Below are positions 11,616 to 22,729 of a stretch of 64,000 bases of DNA, one piece after another (within the stretch, counting starts at the first letter, position 1; every line of letters begins with the position of its first letter). A model generated the notes under the pieces. It saw only the letters and a list, made by a program, of their open reading frames with translations. It did no database searches and was not told the origin of the DNA. Source of the DNA: Prostheceraeus crozeri. Its lineage: Eukaryota > Platyhelminthes > Polycladida > Euryleptidae. The translations under genes and the position numbers were made by a program. The stretch lies in NCBI GenBank assembly GCA_907163375.1, contig CAJQUW010007961.1:1-64000 (forward strand), written 5' to 3'.

Positions 11616-11842
11616 TCGTCTAGCTTATAATGCATGTCGCATTGGACTGAATTTTCATAAGCAGATTCAAGGTCACTTAACTTTCTGAGGTCAAGACGTC
11701 CCTCTCTCACTGGGAGTGCAAGTAGATCACGTTCAATTTCACCAAGTGGCCCTTTTGCTGTGATAGCTGGAATGAGATTTCTTGAAATCTGGTCATTAAG
11801 TAGCGTCACTTTAGAAGCAAATATTGGTCGGTCATTCCACAA
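11616..11842 (-). pseudogene. Inverted piece of a LINE ORF C-terminal half
   Basis: Read on the minus strand, the sequence around MWNDRPIFASK, then NLIPAITAKGPLGEIERDLLALPVREG, matches the region after the RT thumb in the same LINE group (pattern P-A-x-T, ER-LLALP-R-GG-L). It abuts the plus-strand N-terminal part at about 11615, so the copy is rearranged by an inversion plus loss of the RT core. Ordinary twin priming would put the inverted 5' segment outside the 3' segment; here the order is different, so two independent copies or a later inversion are also possible. Confidence 0.6.
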
Positions 11843-13065
11843 ATAAACGACAAATTTCGGGAAAAGTGTGTGGCGAAGGTTCTCAGATTTTCTTCAAACT
11901 TCAACAGCTGATTGTTCTTGGTAGGAAACCGACAGAAATCAAATATTTCCGTCTAACTCGTCATACTTTCTGAGCTACAGCCTTCTGAAGAAGACTATGC
12001 TCGACAAAAACAATCTTCTATCTTCATTTTTTTTAAAATTTCCGTACTTTTGAAGACCTATATTTCAAACGCTATGCAAGAAACTATCGTCGCGATGTTT
12101 TGTATGTGTATTATACTAGTGTAGGTTAGTATGCATATCAATTTTCAACCCGATATCATCATTGAATCGTGAGATACAGATTCTCAAAGTTGACTAAAAT
12201 TTTAGGCCTACTTTTTTATATTCAAAACTAACTCAATTTCATGGGCAAAATTCTACCTGAAAATTTACTCCAAACTCAATGATTTTTTCACTATGCATTA
12301 TGCATAATAACTGATAAGAGCTAGTATCAATAGAAAGTTTCTACTGCAAGTCTTTGTCAAACTGAAAGTCGACGAAATTTGATTTTTTTGAGAAATAGCA
12401 AAAATGGCCATTTTTGACTATCATCTCCCTTTGACTGACTACTCCGATTACGTAATTTTTTGTCGACCACACTATGAAGCTGATAATTAACATACTCAAA
12501 GCTGAACGTGCGCTTCCGTTTCGTTTAGGAGCTAGAGCACTATGAATTTTCATTTATTTTTTCATATCATACTCATATAAATTTATAAGTAGTATATATT
12601 GTATATCCAATTGGGACTATCATTTCTACCAGTCTTTACTCAGATTCAATGCAACTTTGTTTTTTGCAACAGTTGTTTCCAATTTTATTACAGATAAACC
12701 ATTTGACCACCTTCCGTAGGAGTGAATGTGTTGCATCTTGCCCACAGCGAGAAAGGCGATAAAAAAATAGCACATCTCCATTCTTTAAAAAAGAAAACTG
12801 CCTATGACGATGAAGTGGCATTCATAAGAACACGCGTCAGCTTCGCTTTAGTGCAGGCCATGGAGATGTGCCTCAGGGGATACCGCTCGAGGATACCGCT
12901 CAAGCCAACAAAACATCAGCGGTCCCTGCTATGGTGGTCAACGCCGATGCAAGAGGAGTTTTGACTTTTACTTGTTACTTTTTGTCATACTTTTTTAGAG
13001 CGCGTTTTAAACGATGGTATTATTTCTGTTCTGTATTCAATTTAAATAAATTAGTTGATGGAAAA
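11843..13065. other. No gene seen
   Basis: Short open frames on both strands (for example 12341-12553 minus and 12722-12964 plus) have no recognisable domain and overlap each other. Nothing structured is apparent. Confidence 0.4.
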
Positions 13066-13075
13066 AAAATTATAT

Positions 13076-13755
13076 GTAACTCTTGAGAAGTCTATGAAGA
13101 TTGAAATTATTGATCGCTGTTCGTAACAGATATTGGAGAGATGAAGAAATCTTTGACCGACTTTTATTGAAGTCTATGAAAGTTTGCTCTGTCAATATAT
13201 TTTAATTCATGGAAAGTTTGAAAGTCTATTAATGTTTGCAGGTGTGAATAGATACAAAATTCAAATTTCTATCTAAAAATGGTTTGAAATATGCATTCAT
13301 CAATTCATTCATTAATTGATTCTGAAGCTGGAGTGACGAATGATGGTTCATGGCAATCTGGTATGCTGAGAATTCTATCTGAAATTGGAGGGCATATAAT
13401 GCTATTGTATGCAACTCTTGAGAAGTATATGAATATTGCAATTATTGATCACTGCTAGTAACAAATCTATGAACAGATAACGGAGAGATGAAGAAATCTT
13501 TGATTGACTTTTATTGAAATCTGTGTAAGTTTGCTCTCTCAATAGATTTTAATTTATGAAAAGTTTGAAAGTCTGTGAATGCTTGCGAATGTGGATAGAT
13601 TTGAAATTCAGATTTCTATCTAAAAATGATTTGAAATATCAGTTTACCAATTCATTCACTAATGAATTCTCAAGCAGGAGTGACGGAAAAGGTTCATGGC
13701 TATCTGGTGTGGTGAGAATTCTATGTGAAATTGGCGGGCATATAATGGTGCATTA
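13076..13755. repeat. Tandem duplication, about 335-bp unit
   Basis: Two copies: 13076-13410 and 13411-13755. Matching words include AACTCTTGAGAAG, GAGATGAAGAAATCTTTGA, TTTCTATCTAAAAATG and GAGAATTCTAT. The copies are about 85 percent alike by eye. Both end with GGGCATATAATG, and the unit is AT-rich and non-coding. Confidence 0.85.
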
Positions 13756-13900
13756 TATACCCTCCAATGCCGGGCAATAATGCATTTCAAACTCATTTCA
13801 ATCATTTCTATGACCTCCAAAGCCATCGAGAGTGAAATACAATAGTTATTATATAATATTTAATGGTTGAGGAAGAGCCAAGGTTTTAATGATGTTGTAC

Positions 13901-13965
13901 TTTAATTATGATATGATTAATTTCGGTTACTATTCGGCAACCATCATCAGATAGAAGGAATTAAA
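13901..13965 (-). ncRNA. Hammerhead-ribozyme-like motif, left PLE arm
   Basis: Identical to the plus-strand motif at 15546-15610: core CTGATGA, stem II, GAAA, and flanking arms that form stem I. PLEs of many animals carry type I hammerheads in their terminal repeats. See the right-arm entry for the pairing. Confidence 0.5.
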
Positions 13966-14376
13966 CATAAACGTAAAAGTCATGAATTCAAATTTCACAT
14001 TAACATAGGAAATAAGGGAGTAGACAAGAAATCCAGTAAAAAATAAAAACTATGTTAACAAATTTCAGTAGAGAAAAGGAGGAATAGAAATATGCGACAG
14101 ATAGTATTGGACTACATTTTACCAATAGCAATAGTAATTGATCTGACTAGAAATATCACTATCAAAATATACAAAATACATAATATGCATACAAAAGTAG
14201 AAAAGGAATGTAATGTGAAAAATGACTTAATGACTTATGGTGAGATTTAGAAAAGATCGAATCACTAAATGAAGAGGAAGTCTTTGTAGCATTCTAATTC
14301 CATTTTGTTGTTAATCATTGGTTTTAATTTGTGAATGAACATTGCTTCTCGTAGGCGTAAATTGGCTTCATCTCGG

Positions 14377-14823
14377 TCATAGGCAAGAATAGTAGTTGAA
14401 AAGTTTACATAATCGAAGATGTTTGTTTAGTGACGAGTTAGTATTGTTCCTATGTTTTCTGCATCTGATGTGTAGTTCTCTGATGGTGCTTCCGATGTAA
14501 AATCCATTGCATTTCTCACAAGTAAGTTGGTAGATCACATTCTTGCGACAGCAGATTTTGTTATCATTTATTGGACAATTTTGTAGTGTGTAATTTTTTC
14601 TTGTAATTCGCATTTTGATATTTTCTCTTTGGAAGACATTTTTCAGTTGTTTATCTATTCTGTCAGATACGAAAGGAAATTGAAAATGAAAGTATGATGG
14701 ATTTTCATCTCTCTGCATGTTTCTTCGTTTCAACCGTTTACTGTTCGTAATCTTTTGATTTGAATAACCATGTTTCTGAAGAATTTTATCGAACTTACTC
14801 ACATGTTTCCGCTTCGTTATCAT
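14377..14823 (-). pseudogene. PLE C-terminal ORF with GIY-YIG endonuclease
   Basis: The 148-residue open frame is the C-terminal part of a PLE protein: a basic linker (FPFVSDRIDKQLKNVF, as seen between RT and endonuclease in PLEs), a Cys-rich stretch, then the GIY-YIG core with VIYQLTCEKCNGFYIGST, R-x-LHIR-x-RKH and the downstream asparagine/histidine region NSSLNKHLRLC. The endonuclease nicks target DNA for integration. No RT core is present upstream, so the copy is 5'-truncated. Confidence 0.85.
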
Positions 14824-14909
14824 ATCCGAGCAACGTTCTGTTATTCTTTTATTTTCATTCCTTATGAATTGTTTTATACGAGTAGGTAAAATTATCTAAC
14901 AATAGAACA

Positions 14910-15134
14910 ATGAAAACATGCGACATACAAAATTGTCCAATAAATGATAACAAAATCTGCTGTCTCAAGAATGTGATCTACCAACTTACTTGTGAGAAAT
15001 GCAATGGATTTTACATCGGAAGCACCATCAGAGAACTACACATCAGATGCAGAAAACATAGGAACAATACTAACTCGTCACTAAACAAACATCTTCGATT
15101 ATGTAAACTTTTCAACTACCATTCTTGCCTATGA
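14910..15134 (+). pseudogene. Second, shorter PLE GIY-YIG fragment
   Basis: Inverted duplicate of the endonuclease part of the minus-strand copy, nearly identical over the shared region (CPINDNKICC onward). Homology begins at about 14936; the ATG at 14910 lies in unrelated sequence and is probably not a native start. The 3' untranslated tail continues to 15660. Confidence 0.85.
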
Positions 15135-15545
15135 CCGAGATGAAGCCAATTTACGCCTACGAGAAGCAATGTTCATTCACAAATTAAAACCAATGATTAA
15201 CAACAAAATGGAATTAGAATGCTACAAAGACTTCCTCTTCATTTAGTGATTCGATCTTTTCTAAATCTCACCATAAGTCATTAAGTCATTTTTCACATTA
15301 CATTCCTTTTCTACTTTTGTATGCATATTATGTATTTTGTATATTTTGATAGTGATATTTCTAGTCAGATCAATTACTATTGCTATTGGTAAAATGTAGT
15401 CCAATACTATCTGTCGCATATTTCTATTCCTCCTTTTCTCTACTGAAATTTGTTAACATAGTTTTTATTTTTTACTGGATTTCTTGTCTACTCCCTTATT
15501 TCCTATGTTAATGTGAAATTTGAATTCATGACTTTTACGTTTATG

Positions 15546-15610
15546 TTTAATTCCTTCTATCTGATGATGGTTGCCGAATAGTAACCGAAATTAATCATAT
15601 CATAATTAAA
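15546..15610 (+). ncRNA. Hammerhead-ribozyme-like motif, right PLE arm
   Basis: Core CTGATGA at 15561-15567 and GAAA at 15587-15590. Stem II is GGTTGC (15569-15574) with GTAACC (15581-15586), six pairs including one G-U. After GAAA a minimal two-pair stem III would place the cleavage base at C15596. Stem I forms from TAT/ATA next to the core and, across an internal loop, TTTAATT (15546-15552) with AATTAAA (15604-15610). One extra U lies between the core and stem II, so the fold is not fully canonical. Such short stem III type I hammerheads are known from Penelope-like elements. Confidence 0.52.
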
Positions 15611-15703
15611 GTACAACATCATTAAAACCTTGGCTCTTCCTCAACCATTAAATATTATATATGACTAGCCAAGACATCTTCAATCATCAACAATAGTTAT
15701 TAT

Positions 15704-16048
15704 TTGACTCTTATGGAATTCCTTAAACTGGATGAAAAAACAAGTTATAGAGATATGCAGCAAAAAAATGGAAAAATTACAGTGACGAAATTACTAAATC
15801 AATGGCGGACGAGATTTTTAATTTTTTTTTCTTTCAGAAAGCATGCAGTGCGTAGGCTTACATTTATAACATAAGAAGAGCTTGTCTTCGATTTTTTTCG
15901 AAATCATGAAGAAATAAAATACTTGAAATTATCAGGAAATGTTTGAAGATTCGAAACAATGTCACCGCATCGCTATCTACAAATTGATGTGCAAGAAGGT
16001 CAACATCTCGACACTACTCGGATTCAAGCAATCATCTGTGATGCTACA
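15704..16048. other. No gene seen
   Basis: AT-rich non-coding sequence. Confidence 0.4.
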
Positions 16049-16170
16049 ATGATACAGGGTGCCTAAAAAATCTTACGTTCGGAGTTCGCCGAAATTCTGA
16101 GATCGCGAATTGATATTTCGTGGCCCAAAATGTTTTATAATGAATTTCGATTATCTGATTTTCGTCATTT
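16049..16170. repeat. Dispersed repeat with mariner-like end
   Basis: Begins with ACAGGGTGCCTAAAAAATC, the style of terminus found in Tc1/mariner elements. The block from about 16090 (TTCTGAGATCGCGAATTG, then ATTTCGTGGCCCAAAATG) recurs diverged at 56864-56945. No transposase is seen. Probably a non-autonomous or decayed mariner relative. Confidence 0.45.
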
Positions 16171-19100
16171 TTTCTCAACATTAATGCTGAATATATACAG
16201 ATCAAGTTACAAAAATTAATATTTTGATTTCAATCTTAGGAGAGCTACAGGATAAGAGCATAAAGTTCTGATATTTTATCAAATTTCCACTGCATTCACA
16301 GAATATTTCAAAAATGAAGTACTTGTGATTATTAGCCATTTCATTCTAGGCTTGACAATACCGCGCATTGAAAGTTCATACATATTCTATCTACAGTAGG
16401 CTTACATGTATTCTGTTGCATTTGTGCATATTGAATTTTTATATATTCCGTATAATTTACATCTTTGCAGTTGTCTTCGCACCCTTAATTAACTCTCTTG
16501 TGATAGCCGACATTTATCCAAAAATAAATTCATTTTGATTTCGATTCATTCATTTCAAAATATGTTTAACCATGCACTTACTCTGCAACTATAATATTTA
16601 TCAAGTTTGTTTATATTTCTGAATGATAAAATGAAAACAATTGCTTTGCTATGAGCAATGTGTAACTCAACCATAACTAAATCAAAGATCTTCAATTAGT
16701 CAGTACATCATTGTCGGTTAAATTAGAAAAAATCTTTATGACGTAGTACATGTACTTAGGCTACTCGTAATTACAATTATTGCGATAATAAATCGTTTCC
16801 CACTAATACCACACTTCTCATGGGCCCAATAGGAATTTTGGCCTGTAGAGGAATCTTTCTGTCAGCACAAATACATAGAATACACTTCGTTTACTTGATT
16901 TCATTTATTTATTTAAACTTGGGGTTGGGTTTGGGTTTTGACCCGTTTTTGCCCAAATTTCCCAACCTTGTCTGTAACACTGTAATATCGCAATTACTGA
17001 AATATGTAATCAAGTAACATACTGGGTAGAATAAGTGAAGAAATTACTTCCTCGCAATAAATTACTACGATAACTATTTTCTAACTTAGTAAGCACATAG
17101 TTGATTCACATAAATAATTCTAACTGCATGCCTATTCATCCACTTCATAAACAATCTTTCTGTGCATTCACCTGGCTCATTAGAAGCGAACCATGGCACA
17201 CTTGATGGAAGCAAAGATATAGGCCTACAATTGCATCAATCATTCGTCGAACACTTAGAACGTATAGAATACTTGTATCTATCAAAATACAAGTTTTTGC
17301 CCAACCTTGCTCGTTGGATTAATATTGTATGCCTAAAATATTTTTCTCTCCATATTTGTTGTGACAATGATAACATAAAATGAACTATAATTCATCATTA
17401 TACACAGTAGCCTCGCACATGAATTCACTCGTAATTCGCACATTCCGGTGCACTGGCCCGAGAGCCAGGGCAAGCAGAAGAACCGGAAGAAGCACCGAGC
17501 ACAGCTCTACTAATTATATTAGTAGTGGGATTCAATTGAAAAAATGGTAAATGCATGCCATTTGTTGAACCACATAGTAATTAATAATTGCACATAATTA
17601 TTTAAAGAGCGAAAGAGAAAAGCGGCAACACAAGACCAGCATGCAGAGTTCGTAAAGAGACTATGGATGAATTTTCGTAGGTATCAGTCAACAAATTTTC
17701 GAGGGTATCACTTGTACTCAATAATAGCTTTATTTGACATCAATAAGGCTTAACATGTCATCTTGAGATAATTCGGAAATCCTAAATTAATTCCGAATTC
17801 ATAATACTGAATTTTATGCACTGGCAAGAATTCTCCACGCGAGGAAAAATAAAATTTAGTCCCATGATTTAAAAGGAAACTGCTTTATCTTGAACTTAGT
17901 TGTACGCCTATATTGTCATAAAATGATCAAACGGAAATCTTACAAAAATTACACACAGAGTATTTGATAATTTTTCAGTGATACAAAGGAATATAAGCAT
18001 TCAAAAAAAGACATTTCATAACGAGGAGTTTTGGTAATTTAGCTGAAAAGATCAATGTCACCCGTCAAATTTTCAAAATCCATGTCAGTGCTAAGCGTAA
18101 TTAAATTACGAGCATAAACAACAAAACAATCTAAATAACTGTTTGATTTCAGTAGATCAAAAGAAGTTAAAATCATTATCATATCTACAAACTTGATGCT
18201 TCTCAGCTTTAACAAAAAATAACGAGAGTAAAATTGCAATCTAAATAATTATATAAAAAACAATAATTACGAGTAACGATGTGATTCATACGATTTTTTA
18301 AAAATCTCAGTCCAATATTCATAACAAAAATTAATTACAACCAAACAATATAAAACAATGATAATACGATCAGCTATTCTTAAACCGAAATTCTTAATCA
18401 CGAAATATCTTCAGTATATATATCATAGATAATCTATGTGTGGTGACATCGCCTAGATCAAATTTTTGAGTCTCATTCGACTGGTTGTGAATCATTAAAA
18501 ACGGAGATCTGCTATGTCTGAATAGACAGTTGTTTAAAATCAGCTGAAATAGCGACAAGTTCAATCGGAAATGCCAATGCTTACCTGAAAGAAAAACAAA
18601 AATATTATGCATGGTTAACAGTAAAAATTAATTCACTGCATAAAATTTCCAAAATTGCTTCAGGCATACAACATTCATACATTTTAAATATTGCATTTTA
18701 TAAGATGTTATTTTGTAAATTTTGAAAAAAATGTCAAAAAAACAGAAAACTCACAGATATAATGTATATTTCGTTCATCAAAATTTCGAGGGTCTTTCGA
18801 GAAAAATACAGATATTCGAGGGTTCTCGATACCCTCGAAAAAAATCGTGATTTTTGAGGGTTTTCGAGGGTCTCTACGAACCCTCAGCATGGCAAGCTTA
18901 CCATAAATTTCTGACCAGAAATGTACCATTTCCGGTCAGTAAGATAAATGGACGGAAAAAGTATAGTGCAACACCAGTGCTTCGTGTCAGTGTATCAACA
19001 TGTGACCAGGGCTTGATATTGTTTTCGTCATAAGACTCAAAATTTATTTATTTTTCACTACATCTGAGATGCATGTGACAAGATGCATATGCAAGTCCAT

Positions 19101-19246
19101 TCTATTTCAAAGTATAATGCTGGCTTTGAATTACTGATATCCTGCTTCAGTAGTTTGGCTTGACGATTAATGATATGTTTCTAGGGGGATGAAGCCATTT
19201 GATTCTACTACGTGAATTCTTCAATTGAGGACTTATGTCGTACTGT
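16171..19246. other. No gene seen; short GAGGGT-rich cluster inside
   Basis: About 3 kb of AT-rich DNA. At 18786-18886 the words TCGAGGGT or CGAGGGT and the complement ACCCTCGA occur five or six times within 100 bp, and two related words (TCGTAGGTATC, TCGAGGGTATC) occur at 17674-17710. No coding domain was recognised in the short open frames, for example 18394-18612 and 18708-18929 minus. Confidence 0.45.
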
Positions 19247-19330
19247 CGCCCGTCGATAGCTCAGTTAGTAGAGCGTTAGAATGCCAGAGGTGCATTTAAG
19301 CCGAGCCTTGCCACAGCTTGAGGCGAACGA
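19247..19330 (+). repeat. tRNA-like 5' half (SINE head or decayed tRNA)
   Basis: GTCGATAGCTCAGTTAGTAG followed by AGC is a clear D-arm and A-box (consensus TRGCNNAGYNGG). A matching B-box with paired T-arm is not clear: the best candidate, GAACGAGTCC near 19328, is off consensus. This favours a tRNA-derived SINE head or a decayed tRNA over a working tRNA gene. Confidence 0.5.
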
Positions 19331-22244
19331 GTCCAGCCGACAGCAGCTCGGCTCAGTTCTGCTTCATTTCTTTGATCCGCTTGAGGCCGCGCTCCCCGCC
19401 TTGGCTTGAAATATTGTCATTGGAATTCGGCGGAAAGGGCATCCGGACTGAAATTATAATAGCACTCAATCCACAGTTTGAATAAGTTAGCACCACTAAA
19501 ACCATCTGTGAGGGAGCATACTGACGTTACAGGTTCATTTTTCATTCCCATCTTGCACTATTCAACATCATGCAATTGTTAATAAAATATTCAAATACTC
19601 TTATGCTAATGCAAGAAAGAAGGGTGAAAGGAAAGTTTCCTACTGCTTCGTTCATTGTCTTTCTAAAGGGCGCTTCGATGTCATTTTTATCAGAATATTT
19701 ATAAAGGACGCATAAAAGCTTGAAGACATCCATAAATCGGTTGAAATATATTCGATTATTGGTCTGAATTCATCTACTGGGATTCTGGTTGTAGGGGTAT
19801 AATTGCGTCCAAATTCACAATGTTAACGAGGTGAAGAAACAAGAAATCTAAAAAATTGTCTCTGCCGACTATAGAAACGTAGAGCCAAGCTCGGCCAGAC
19901 TACAAATAGAAGAATATCAGCTCGCCTCGGCGAACAAATCTCAGTCGTTTTAGCCGATGTGTAATTACTTAAAGCATTATTGTCAACATTGTAAAGTTCA
20001 CCCAACTCTAAACAGCTCATGTTTCAGAGTTGTCCCATGACATCTTCTTGTACGCATGCAGGCTACACACTTGCAAACAAAGCTCTTTTTCATGTAAGCC
20101 ATCAACAAGACTTGATTTCAATCGCGCCATTGTTCTTAACCTAACCACTCGCTTTGTTCGTGATGTAGCCTGCTTACACTCGTACATCATGGAATGCCAT
20201 ATGTAAGAGCTACATTAATAAACCCGTCGACTACTCTTTGGTATTGACGTTCATTGGACGAACGACCTCCGCACTTATTATTGGATTTCTCCTATAAACT
20301 GGTTCAAGAGGTCAGACTGCCCTATGTAAGCTTCAATGCAGAACTACCAGAGTGTTCGTATATCTTTCTTTATTCATTCATTCACTATGACATGTACAGC
20401 TACCGACGCCATTATCCAACATCGCTCAACTACATGCACATTCGCATTGGTCATGATATCGATTGGAACATCAACCATAGAGCTAAATAACAATGAATCA
20501 ATTTACATGTAAATAGAAATTAATTATGACGTTACACCTACAGCTAATCCGCAACCCCCCCCCAAACCCAGACCGACAGGAGCCGAGAGAGCTTGCCCTG
20601 ACTGCGCTACCACGGTGCCGCAACCCCGTTTACAATAAAAATACAGAATTGTTCTAATTTATGAGATTGGGGCTGGCAGATTTCGGCTCGATCTCCTTAA
20701 CTTTGATTTGCATGCGCGTCACATTTTGCTTTTTTCATCAAGATTTCGGTTCCGCTCAGCTTAAGACAATGACCACTGGCTTCCGCTAAGCTTTCGCGAA
20801 CTGTCTTTCTTGACTACCGATTTAAGAAAAGAAAGTACTCGTAATTAAAATGCGGCTCAATCGATTAGAAATCTTGTCTGTTCACTTAAGTCGTAATTTC
20901 AGATTTACTTAATGTCCATGAGCCCATTTAGCTCACACTTCCCCACTAGTATTTATGATGATTTTAAATATTGATAATCAATTTTTAGGTGTTATTTAAA
21001 CTTAAATTTGAGCGAAGAAGGACGATTTTTGTTTCCATCGTCTTTTTCCTAAAATAGCGCTCAGAAAAATATTATAAAATGTTATTTTAAATGACATCAT
21101 CATAAATATAAGCTTTCAAAAATGGCTCTTACCCTGTTAATCGCATAGCCACTAAATTCGATGTGAATCAGTACCAGAGTCAATAGCTATATTGCTATAG
21201 TCAAACACATTATCATTTATCAACTGTGAAAATGAAACATGTCAAAGTCACAGGTTTAGAGGTCATAGTTTAACCATTTCGCTTATCGCCCTTGGAATAA
21301 GCAGTATGTACTTTACATGACGTTTACTGAAGTTCTGAAGTTATGTAACTTCTCTTAATCATAATTTTCAATTGCAGTCATTGAATCAGAACTTTATATT
21401 CATCTATTGTAAACCGGATGCAAAACTAACTTTAATTCATTAGTGAATGATTATGATTTTTTGTTCACGATGTGTTTGATCACTTTTATCTTGCTGATTC
21501 AAAGCCGATTAAAAAGAATCACTGCGAACATAACAGATTTTTGCAATGCATTCAAACTTTGAAAGCAGGAACTCGCTTTCAAGTTTTCATAGGAAATAAA
21601 ATTAGAGCTTTACGGACTACCTGAATGGGTCCTTACTAAAACTGTTATTATTGAGCATTTTCACTGGAATGTCAACTTTCTAGAAAAAATGAAAATAGAA
21701 ATAGACTTTATCTATTTATTCTTCTGTCATGTCGCTTTTATGACACTAAATTGCTTTTTTTATCAGATAGGCATTTATGTCACAAATAACTAGGAAATCT
21801 AATTTCTATTTTTTCATTTTAATTTTCTATTGCATCTACAAAATGTCTATTTTCAGAACATGATTTTCATAATATTGATCTTTGGGTAATCTCCCTGAGG
21901 CTATGCAATAATTTTTTACCTTTGAATGCAAGGATTTTTTCAGAAACCTGACCTTTGAATACATCGCAAAATCCAGATAAACTAACACATTTTCTGTCTT
22001 CAAAATGAATTTTCCCTGACATTGAAATCATCTTATTTTAGATAAATGCGGTTCTATAGACCATAAATAGCAATAAACAAATAATGGTGGTCACCATGGC
22101 ATATTAAAACGTGAATAAATCAAATCATATTTCAAAGCGGTATCCATCAAGTTAAATGAAAAATTTTAGGTTCAATTATACTGACAACAGAGCTCTGTCT
22201 GTAACTTGGAGGTGACAACTGCCTTCACTCGCATTTTTTTGTAC
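19331..22244. other. No gene seen
   Basis: Non-coding DNA. A C-run (CCCCCCCCC) is near 20552-20560, followed by a locally GC-rich patch to 20630. The short frame at 20254-20490 has no recognisable domain. Confidence 0.4.
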
Positions 22245-22316
22245 CGTCTGCGTGACCCAGTGAAGAAGGTGCGAGCTCGTCACCGCGGACTCCCGTTCGA
22301 TTCCTCGTCAGGCGAG
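22245..22316 (+). repeat. tRNA-derived SINE-like promoter region
   Basis: An A-box-like stretch (GTGACCCAGTGAAGAAGG, 22252-22269) lies about 25 bp before a good B-box (CGTTCGATTCC, 22294-22304). This is the internal RNA polymerase III promoter arrangement of tRNAs and tRNA-derived SINEs. The acceptor stem does not close well, so a functional tRNA is unlikely. The SINE tail may run on through 22340-22370. Confidence 0.5.
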
Positions 22317-22599
22317 TGCGGTCGGGGAATGAAAGGTGTTGTTGTAGTTTATTGACTTGATTGTTGTCATTCTCTTTAGATACTCGTATTCAATCATATT
22401 ATTTTACTCACACGTCATGACACACACATATATCTCGTAAACTCATCATTTATGAATTTCATCAACCTTTTATCAGAAGTTTCGGACTTAAGCAATCTCG
22501 GTTTTTCGATTGAAAATTAATGCTACAAAATAGTATCAATCAATTAATATTTAAAACAGATCCAACAAGTTTAACAAAATAACGATATAAAAACATATA

Positions 22600-22729
22600 A
22601 TGCATGAGAATCTTAAAGTAAAAAATTCTTCAGTGGTATAGTTCTCTATACCTCTTGAGAAGAAGGAACAATGCATGAGAATCTTGCAAGTAAAAATGTG
22701 TGAAGGGTGAAACAACATAAAAAAGATAT
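22600..22729 (-). repeat. 3' tail of the minus-strand LINE, short tandem
   Basis: AATGCATGAGAATCTT occurs twice (about 22599 and 22671), each followed by an A-rich stretch. It directly follows the last LINE codons in the minus direction and is probably the 3' untranslated region. Confidence 0.5.

Larger units (their letters stand above)
13839..15703. mobile_element. Penelope-like element, head-to-head inverted pair of 3' ends
   Basis: Two copies of one Penelope-like retroelement (PLE) point away from each other. The left arm (about 13851-14585, minus) and right arm (about 14936-15660, plus) are nearly identical inverted repeats covering the GIY-YIG endonuclease and the 3' tail. A spacer of 350 bp belongs mainly to the longer left copy. 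A 14-bp direct repeat (ACAATAGTTATTAT) flanks the pair at 13839-13852 and 15690-15703. The right side carries an additional segment of about 30 bp (15661-15689) before that repeat. PLEs are known for truncated inverted copies joined at the 5' side and for short terminal extensions, so this fits one complex insertion. Confidence 0.85.

Noticed and set aside
19247-19330. Functional tRNA gene
   Set aside because: Good A-box but no proper T-arm/B-box or acceptor pairing; more likely a SINE head or relic.
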